From: Bacteroidales bacterium UBA7258
GTDB taxonomy: Bacteria > Bacteroidota > Bacteroidia > Bacteroidales > UBA932
Direction: 5' to 3'
Length of the DNA stretch: 64,000 nucleotides
Assembly: GCA_002472565.1 (NCBI GenBank)
Contig: DKSK01000030.1
Coordinates: 1 to 64,000, forward strand
This document shows, piece after piece, positions 58,148 to 64,000 of this stretch. Positions within the stretch are counted from its first letter, which is position 1. Every line of letters begins with the position of its first letter. Position numbers and translations under genes: made by a program. Under the pieces are notes generated by a model. That model searched no databases and was not told the origin of the DNA. It was given only the letters and a program-made list of their open reading frames with translations.

Positions 58148-60817
58148 ATGCGTAAGAAATTGACATTCAGCCTCTTTGCTATTTTCTTGGCTCTTTCTGT
58201 CCATGGCGCCAGCTGGATAAGGACGAATCAACTGGGCTATCTTCCTGAAGGGGCGAAGGTTGCCGTATTCATGGCGAATGGTAAGGTCCGTGTCGAGGGC
58301 TTCTGTGTCAAGGATGTGTTTTCCGGGAAGGAGGTCTTAAAGGGGACGGCAAGACAGACGGGAAGGCTTCAGTTCATGGAAACAACAGCAAGACTCGACT
58401 TTTCGGAACTTACAACTGAAGGTTCATACCGCATTGAGGCCCGGCTTTCTGACGGTTCGATCTCCAGGAGCGATATTTTCAGGATTGCGGCTTCGGTCTA
58501 TGACGGAACAGCTGATTTCGTGCTCAATTATATGAGGCAGCAACGTTGCGGCTGGAATCCTTTCATGCGGGACAGCTGCCACACCAGAGACGGGATAGTA
58601 GTGGGATATGTGCCTCGGAAGGTGGCTCCTGTCTGGGCCAAAGGGCAGCTGACCGGACGCGAGGAGGCAGGCGGGGCCGGGAAGGCAGGTAGTGGAGAGG
58701 ACCTGAACGGGAAGCGGATTGATGTCACAGGAGGCTGGCATGACGCTTCGGACTGCCTGCAATATGTGACTACCTCGGCCAATGCTGTCTACCAGATGAT
58801 GTTCGCCTACCTCAACAATCCTTCAGCTTTCGGAGATAAATTCATGGCGGACGGGACCCCGGGAAAGAATGGCATCCCAGACATCGTAGACGAAATCTAC
58901 TGGGGGCTGCAATGGCTCGACAAGATGAATCCGAGGCCTGGAGAAATGTACAATCAGATAGCCGACGACCGCGACCATGTCGGGATGCGGAAACCTCATG
59001 AAGACCAGGCTGACTACGGCTGGGGGAAGGGCTCATACAGACCGGTATGGTATTGTTCCGGAGAGCCTCAACAGAGGGGAAAGTTTCTCAACAATTCGAC
59101 CGGTGTCGCGTCCACGGCCGGAAAATATACAAGCGCCTTCGCCCTTGGTTCCAAGGTGCTGAAGCCTTTCTATCCTGAGTTTGCGGCAAAAATAGCGCCC
59201 AAAGCGGAGGCCGCCTACGAGCAGGGCAGAGAGCAGCCGGGAGTCTGCCAGACGGCCTCGGTGGCCTCGCCTTACATCTACGAGGAGGACAACTGGACGG
59301 ATGACATGGAGCTCGGGGCTATTGAGTTATGGCATATGAGCGGAGACCCATCTTACCGCGCCCAGGCCATAGAATACGCAAGACGTGAGCCAGTGACTCC
59401 ATGGATGGGAGCCGACAGCGCAAGACATTACCAGTGGTATCCTTTCGTGAATCTCGGGCACTATGCTCTGGCCAAGGAGGCTGGCGGCAAGATCTCGGCA
59501 GAATTTGTCAGGAATATGCGCGACTGCCTTGAGAGAATACGTCTCCGCGGGAAGGACGATCCTTTCTTCTTCGGGATACCAGGGATCTGGTGCTCGAACA
59601 ACCTGACTGCGGCGGCCCTGACAGAGTGCATCCTCTATCGCAGACTGACGGGAGACAAGTCCTATCTCGAAATGGAGGCCTCGCTGCGGGACTGGCTTTT
59701 CGGCTGTAATCCATGGGGAGTCAGTATGATTGTAGGGCTTCCATCTGGAGGAAACTATCCAAGGCAGCCTCACAGCTTCATCATCAACTACAAGTTGGGG
59801 AACACCACGGGAGGTCTGGTTGACGGGCCTGTGTACCAGACGATTTTCGGCAGTCTGCTCGGGATCAGCACTGATGGAGGGACGAACTACGAAGATTTCC
59901 AGCCCGGGAATCTGGTCTACCACGATTCGACCCATGACTATTCGACAAACGAGCCTACCATGGACGGGACAGCCTCGCTGACCTACCTGCTTTCGGCCTA
60001 TGAAACGGAGGGTCGGGAAGAGAAGGAAGTGGGACAGGACGGTACAACGAAGGGGCGGAGAGAGAAGGAAGAGGGGCAGGACGTAAGACGGGAGGCTCAT
60101 GGAGAGGTGGCAGGGAAGGCGGACAGAAATGTCTATGCCCATGGAGGAATCATAAGGACGGACCCATCGAAGAAGCGCATCAGTCTGATATTCACGGCCG
60201 ATGACAAGGCAGACGGGGCAGAGTCCATTCTCAGCACGCTGGACAGCTGCGGAATCAAAGGCTCCTTTTTCTTCACCGGAAAATTTCTCCGCATGTACCC
60301 GAAGATCGTGAAAAAGCTGCTGCGACACGGCCACTACGTAGGAAGCCATGGCTACGGGCATCTGCTCTATGCCTCATGGGAGAACAGGGACAGCCTGCTG
60401 GTCACGAAGGAGGAGTTCATGGATGATATGCTGGCGAGCTACAAGGCCCTCTCGAAATTCGGAATCACCAAGGAAAGCGCCCCGTATTTCATCCCTTCAT
60501 ACGAGTATTACAATTCCGAGATCTCTTCCTGGGCCGGAGACCTGGGTCTGAAAGTCGCAGACATGACAGGGGGCGACTACACCAACGGGGACTACACCAC
60601 TCCCGATATGGAGCATTATTACTCCTCCGATTTCATAATGGAAAAAGTCCGTGGGCTCGGCCTTGCGGGCAAGCTCAACGGACAGATAATGCTGATTCAT
60701 CTAGGGACTGAGCCTTCCAGGACGGATAAATTCTACAGGAGGCTGCCAGAGCTGATTTCGATGCTCAGGAATATGGGCTACGACTTCATCTCCCTCCGGG
60801 AGGCCATCGAAAGTTAG
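58148..60817 (+). CDS. Exported GH9 glycoside hydrolase fused to a NodB-type polysaccharide deacetylase
   Basis: 889 residues with a signal peptide (cleavage near VHGAS). An N-terminal Ig-like domain (about 22-115, IRTNQLGYLPEGAKVAVFM) is the CelD_N type found before GH9 barrels. The GH9 catalytic domain (about 120-620) has GGWHDASD with Asp199 and Asp202, and STNEPTMDGTASL with the acid Glu602. GH9 enzymes cleave beta-1,4 glucans or related beta-linked chains. A charged linker follows (about 622-662). A NodB-like domain (about 672-889) has FTADDKADG (Asp685, Asp686) and SHGYGH (His734, His738), the CE4 metal residues. The third CE4 motif is atypical (IPSYEY). It may act on an acetylated beta-glycan; the substrate is unknown. 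Confidence 0.9.
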   Translation: MRKKLTFSLFAIFLALSVHGASWIRTNQLGYLPEGAKVAVFMANGKVRVEGFCVKDVFSGKEVLKGTARQTGRLQFMETTARLDFSELTTEGSYRIEARLSDGSISRSDIFRIAASVYDGTADFVLNYMRQQRCGWNPFMRDSCHTRDGIVVGYVPRKVAPVWAKGQLTGREEAGGAGKAGSGEDLNGKRIDVTGGWHDASDCLQYVTTSANAVYQMMFAYLNNPSAFGDKFMADGTPGKNGIPDIVDEIYWGLQWLDKMNPRPGEMYNQIADDRDHVGMRKPHEDQADYGWGKGSYRPVWYCSGEPQQRGKFLNNSTGVASTAGKYTSAFALGSKVLKPFYPEFAAKIAPKAEAAYEQGREQPGVCQTASVASPYIYEEDNWTDDMELGAIELWHMSGDPSYRAQAIEYARREPVTPWMGADSARHYQWYPFVNLGHYALAKEAGGKISAEFVRNMRDCLERIRLRGKDDPFFFGIPGIWCSNNLTAAALTECILYRRLTGDKSYLEMEASLRDWLFGCNPWGVSMIVGLPSGGNYPRQPHSFIINYKLGNTTGGLVDGPVYQTIFGSLLGISTDGGTNYEDFQPGNLVYHDSTHDYSTNEPTMDGTASLTYLLSAYETEGREEKEVGQDGTTKGRREKEEGQDVRREAHGEVAGKADRNVYAHGGIIRTDPSKKRISLIFTADDKADGAESILSTLDSCGIKGSFFFTGKFLRMYPKIVKKLLRHGHYVGSHGYGHLLYASWENRDSLLVTKEEFMDDMLASYKALSKFGITKESAPYFIPSYEYYNSEISSWAGDLGLKVADMTGGDYTNGDYTTPDMEHYYSSDFIMEKVRGLGLAGKLNGQIMLIHLGTEPSRTDKFYRRLPELISMLRNMGYDFISLREAIES

Positions 60818-60879
60818 CCTGGCGTCAGGGCCTTATTAAGGGGAGAGGCGTAACCGGAAGCATAAAGGGAGAAGCAGGA

Positions 60880-62202
60880 CTAGAAGTCTATCTCTTCTCC
60901 TTTGTAGAAGTTGAGGACGGCGGTCTGGTAGAGGCACTCATAGCGGGCCTGAGCCAGATCGGTGACCGACTTGTAGTAGGAGTTACGGGCCTCGTTGAAC
61001 TCCGTAATGTTCGCGAGCCCGTTCTCATATTTCGTCTTGACCAAGGTGAAAGACTCAGAAGCGCTCCTTTCGGCCTCCTCACTGCTCAGCAGTTTTTCCT
61101 GAGCGGCCACGGCATTGTAGTAGGCAGTCTGAATCTTCTTATAGAGACTCTTCTTCACCGACTCCATCTTGAGAGCCTGGGCTTCGATGTCAAGACGGGC
61201 AGAGCGGATCTGATTGCGAGTCTGGAAGCGATCAAAGATGGGGATGCTCAGGGTAAGTCCTATGCCCTGGCTGGAATTATTCTTCAACTGACTGGAGAAA
61301 GTGTCATTGAAGTCCGCCCGGTTCATGTGGTAATAGTTCGAGCCGAGGCTGCAGCTGGCCGATATAGTCGGGAAATATCCAGCCTTGGCCACCTTGAGGG
61401 CGTATGACGAGGCATCGAGTCTGTATTGCTCAGCCGCGATGTCGGGTTCAGTCTGCAAGGCCCTGGCGTAGATGGACTCCGGCCTTTCCAGCAGCTCCGG
61501 CTCCAGCTTGGAGCTCGCCGGACGGACCACCGAGAAACCTTCGGGAGAAGGCAGCTCAAGAAGCTGTGTGAGAGAGAGGATATCGTTGCTGAGATTATTC
61601 CTGGCCTGGGTCAGGGAGAGACGCGATCCCGAAAGCGAAGCCTTCTGCTGGGCCACTTCTACCGCCGAAGTCTTGCCGTTGTGAAGCATCTCCGCCAGAC
61701 GTACAAGCTGAAGCGAATCCACTTCCGTCTGACTCTTGGCCGCATCCACTATCTCCAAATCATAAAGCACCTGGACATAGGCCTGGGCCACCTGGAGCCT
61801 GATATCGTCCTTCACCTTTTCAAGATCCGCCTCGGAAGCCTGGAGCGAAAGCTCAGAACGCTTGATATTGTTGCGTATCTGGAAGCCCTGGAAGAGAGGA
61901 ACATCCACGCCGAAATTAAGCGAGGTGCTTTCCGAATTCATTTTCTTGTAGGTGTTGTCACTGCCGAGGCTCCTTCCGAAGCTGAAATTTTCACCGGCGT
62001 TGGCAGAGGCTCCCGGCAGCATGGAGCTCTTGGCCGTGCTGAGCGAAATATCCTGCAGGGCCCTTGTGATTTCCTGTTGACGGACGGTGATGCTGCTGTC
62101 AAGGGCGAAAGCTATGCAGTCGCGAAGAGTCCAGCTCTGGGCCCGGGCGAAAGGGCCGGCGGAAAGGGCCAGGAGGACCGCAAGTACAAGTCTTCTACTC
62201 AT
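60880..62202 (-). CDS. TolC family outer-membrane efflux protein
   Basis: 440 residues with a signal peptide (cleavage near ARAQS). The two-fold TolC repeat of helical and strand segments is visible: SWTLRDCIAFALDSSITVRQQEI at the start, and the second repeat near LQTEPDIAAEQYRLDASSYALKVAKAGYFPTISASCSLG. The outer-membrane channel completes a tripartite pump with the two genes upstream. It overlaps the adaptor gene by 8 bp. Loop motif NITEFNEARNSYYKS near the end is typical for TolC proteins of this phylum. Confidence 0.93.
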   Translation of the reverse strand: MSRRLVLAVLLALSAGPFARAQSWTLRDCIAFALDSSITVRQQEITRALQDISLSTAKSSMLPGASANAGENFSFGRSLGSDNTYKKMNSESTSLNFGVDVPLFQGFQIRNNIKRSELSLQASEADLEKVKDDIRLQVAQAYVQVLYDLEIVDAAKSQTEVDSLQLVRLAEMLHNGKTSAVEVAQQKASLSGSRLSLTQARNNLSNDILSLTQLLELPSPEGFSVVRPASSKLEPELLERPESIYARALQTEPDIAAEQYRLDASSYALKVAKAGYFPTISASCSLGSNYYHMNRADFNDTFSSQLKNNSSQGIGLTLSIPIFDRFQTRNQIRSARLDIEAQALKMESVKKSLYKKIQTAYYNAVAAQEKLLSSEEAERSASESFTLVKTKYENGLANITEFNEARNSYYKSVTDLAQARYECLYQTAVLNFYKGEEIDF

Positions 62203-63304
62203 TTTCCGAAGTCTTTTTAGTTTCTATGATCTTATTCCCGCGTACTACGTCACCACTCTTGAGCCCGCTCTTGACCTCTATCTCGACCCCGTCGCTTAGG
62301 CCGACGGTGATAGAGGTGCGGACATAGGTCTCTCCATCCTTCTTGTAGACGTAAGCGTTCTCTCCTTCGAACTCAACCGTGCTTTCAGGAACAGCGACGA
62401 CACCCTCGACTCTGTCAATGGCGATCTTGGCGTTGGAGCTGTAGCCTGAACGGATGGTGACGCCATCCTGCGGAGCAACTGCCGCCTTGATCTGGAACTG
62501 GTTGGCCCCGTTATTCTCGGTCGCCTTAGGCGAGATATATTCGAGATTCGCATTCATGGTGACGCCCTGGAGCGCTCCGACAGTGATTTCTACAGGCATA
62601 CCCTCGGAAAGTTTCCCCACCTCGGTCTCATCCACGTTCCCGTCGAAGATGAGGTCATTCATATTCGCCACGGTGGCGATGGTCGTACCGTCATTGAAGG
62701 TATTGGAAAGGGTCACGGTCGTTCCAATCTTCACCGGGATGTCAAGGATCAGGCCGTCGATGGTAGACCTGATGAGGGTGGTGGAAGTAGAGGCATTGCC
62801 CGAAGAGACGCCGTCCCTGGTGATTTCAAGGCTTTCTCTGGCGGCGCGGACCTCCTCCTTCGCCTGGTCGAGGGCCTGGCGGATCTGGTCGAACTCGTCG
62901 GCGGAGACCAGCTGTTTGTCGAAGAGATTCTTTTCCCGGTCGTAATTGGTCTGAGCCTGGGCCTCATTGATTTTCGCGAGACGGAGCCTGTTCTCGGCCG
63001 AACTCAGGGAGCCCATGTCAGGAATGACTCGGACCTTCGCTATGACATCGTTCACCTTTACGGTCTGGCCGGCCTTCATGAAGATCTCGGAAATGATGCC
63101 GCTGATCTGAGGCTTGATGTTGACCTCATCTCTCGGGACTATCTTCCCGGTCACGACGGCCATCCTTTCGATGGTGTCAACCTTGGCCGTGACATCCTCA
63201 TAGACATCGGGCTTCTTCTTCGAATGATTGAAGAGAAGGATGAAAGTACCGATGAATATCAATGCGACGACGGCCGCAAGAATGTACTTGATGACTCTTT
63301 TCAT
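62195..63304 (-). CDS. Periplasmic adaptor of a MacAB-type efflux system
   Basis: 369 residues from the ATG at 63304, placed directly before the membrane anchor (MKRVIKYILAAVVALIFIGTF); a start at 63343 would overlap the permease gene by 11 bp. After the anchor come the lipoyl-like half-motifs (VNIKPQISGIISEIFMKAGQTVKVNDVIAKV), a helical hairpin (about 95-160) and the beta-barrel and membrane-proximal domains (GMPVEITVGALQGV and GYSSNAKIAIDRV). It belongs to the MacA/HlyD family that links an inner-membrane ABC permease to TolC. Same strand and order as MacB-MacA-TolC. Confidence 0.92.
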   Translation of the reverse strand: MKRVIKYILAAVVALIFIGTFILLFNHSKKKPDVYEDVTAKVDTIERMAVVTGKIVPRDEVNIKPQISGIISEIFMKAGQTVKVNDVIAKVRVIPDMGSLSSAENRLRLAKINEAQAQTNYDREKNLFDKQLVSADEFDQIRQALDQAKEEVRAARESLEITRDGVSSGNASTSTTLIRSTIDGLILDIPVKIGTTVTLSNTFNDGTTIATVANMNDLIFDGNVDETEVGKLSEGMPVEITVGALQGVTMNANLEYISPKATENNGANQFQIKAAVAPQDGVTIRSGYSSNAKIAIDRVEGVVAVPESTVEFEGENAYVYKKDGETYVRTSITVGLSDGVEIEVKSGLKSGDVVRGNKIIETKKTSENE

Positions 63305-63332
63305 TTTATGTCTTGATTTTTTTGTTTCATTT

Positions 63333-64000
63333 TTATTCGTCACGCATGGCGTCCACAGGCTTTATGGCCATGGCTCTTGAAGTCGGAGCGAGTCCGGCGA
63401 GGACCCCCAGCAAGATGAGGGCTCCCAGGGCTAACATGGACGTTCCGAAGCTTACAATGAAGCCGGGACCGACTTTATTCTCCAGGATGCTGAGGATTGA
63501 TACGGCACAGACTATCCCGAAGAGGCCGGAGACTATGGTCAGGAGTATGCTTTCGGACATAATCTGGAAGACTATCATCTTCGGCGTAGCCCCGATCGCC
63601 CTGCGTATGCCGATTTCGACAGTACGCTCCTTGACCGTCACCAGCATGATGTTGGAGACTCCGATCGCAGCTGCCAGCAAGGTGCCGAGTCCGATGAGCA
63701 GGATGAGTATGTTTATCCCCTTGAAGAGATTGCTGACGATGTTGTACATCTGCTCCACATTGATGATCACGGCCGCCTTCTTGTCAGAAGGGTCGAAATA
63801 ATGTTCCCTCCCCAGAACGACGAGGGCCTTGTCCACAAGGCCGGTGACCTTGACGTCCTTTTTGGCGGTCAGGCAGATGAGGTCAACGCTGTCTCCCCTT
63901 CGGAAAATCTGCTGGGCGACATTCATGGGTATGGTGAGTGTTCTGTCGGGGGTGCCGTTTATGCTCATGTTGCTGTTAGAGAAATCGACCCCGACGATCT
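63333..64000 (-). CDS. MacB-type ABC transporter permease, 5' end outside window
   Basis: The frame is open to the right edge; the Met at 63968 is internal, because upstream codons continue the periplasmic domain (IVGVDFSNSN before it). About 222 C-terminal residues are seen. They contain the end of the MacB_PCD periplasmic domain and the FtsX-type permease with three membrane segments: GINILILLIGLGTLLAAAIGVSNIMLV, the ERTVEIGIRRAIGATPKMI coupling motif, then two more helices ending SRAMAIKPVDAMRDE. MacB-type pumps expel peptides, macrolides or lipoproteins. The ATPase domain or gene is not visible. Confidence 0.9.
   Translation of the reverse strand, partial: IVGVDFSNSNMSINGTPDRTLTIPMNVAQQIFRRGDSVDLICLTAKKDVKVTGLVDKALVVLGREHYFDPSDKKAAVIINVEQMYNIVSNLFKGINILILLIGLGTLLAAAIGVSNIMLVTVKERTVEIGIRRAIGATPKMIVFQIMSESILLTIVSGLFGIVCAVSILSILENKVGPGFIVSFGTSMLALGALILLGVLAGLAPTSRAMAIKPVDAMRDE

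Noticed and set aside
1..64000. tRNA, rRNA, tmRNA, CRISPR arrays, insertion sequences or prophage
   Set aside because: I looked through the gaps between genes on both strands and saw no cloverleaf, direct-repeat array, transposase or phage gene. A covariance-model scan was not possible here.

Overview
The window looks like chromosomal DNA of an anaerobic, glycan-feeding member of the Bacteroidota, most likely order Bacteroidales. The evidence is two SusC/SusD pairs with accessory lipoproteins, many lipobox signal peptides, a NigD-like lipoprotein, Bacteroidota-type LspA, DksA-like and IleRS proteins, and repeated promoter elements of the Bacteroides kind (-7 TAnnTTTG, sometimes with a -33 TTTG-like box). 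The DNA is moderately GC-rich. I cannot place it to genus; Rikenellaceae or another gut/rumen lineage is a guess. I saw no rRNA, tRNA, CRISPR array, transposase or phage gene.

Layout. 1-7041: the end of a DUF1349 protein, an orphan secreted protein, then a leftward SusC-SusD-Calx-beta lipoprotein locus. 7042-7811: a long gap without genes, ending in the dps promoter. 7812-9646: Dps and a flavodiiron protein, an oxidative-stress pair. 9778-12312: a GH89 alpha-N-acetylglucosaminidase. 12561-17137: ileS, a cysteine-free DksA-like gene and lspA as one leftward operon closed by a good terminator. 17223-18394: cvpA-tsaB. 18457-20468: greA, a HIT protein and a thioredoxin-fold lipoprotein. 20597-34228: a tight leftward run xseA-xseB-glgB-debranching enzyme-glycosyltransferase-GH57-[glycogen synthase/phosphorylase fusion]-ribF. 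34295-37488: engB-prs-small Cys protein-der. 37601-40613: DUF362 protein plus TonB-dependent receptor. 40823-44096: SDR, NigD-like lipoprotein, nuclease/phosphatase-like lipoprotein and a GntR regulator. 44669-46989: NfeD-like, flotillin and XRE regulator. 47159-48628: a repeat-containing exported protein. 48631-57059: a second SusC/SusD operon with DUF4843, PKD-like and histidine acid phosphatase genes. 57226-60817: a zinc-ribbon membrane protein and a GH9-deacetylase fusion. 60880-64000: TolC, periplasmic adaptor and MacB-type permease of an efflux system, running off the window.

How the genes fit together. The central block encodes storage-glucan metabolism. It holds a GT3-type synthase fused to a GT35 phosphorylase, a branching enzyme, a GH133 debranching enzyme, a GH57 amylase and a GT4/5-like transferase. 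No ADP-glucose pyrophosphorylase is present, and the GT3 type suggests UDP-glucose as donor. The two Sus loci import unknown ligands; the second carries its own phosphatase and so may serve a phosphorylated substrate. GH89 and GH9-deacetylase add exported glycan breakdown.

Most unusual points: an XseB subunit whose C-terminus resembles the SSB tip (acidic, ending Leu-Pro-Phe after a Gly/Gln-rich linker); the synthase-phosphorylase fusion; the GH9-NodB fusion with an internally duplicated charged linker; a GH57 enzyme with a histone-like Lys/Ala tail; a flotillin operon overlapping an XRE regulator; and a double-hairpin leader before the NigD-like gene.
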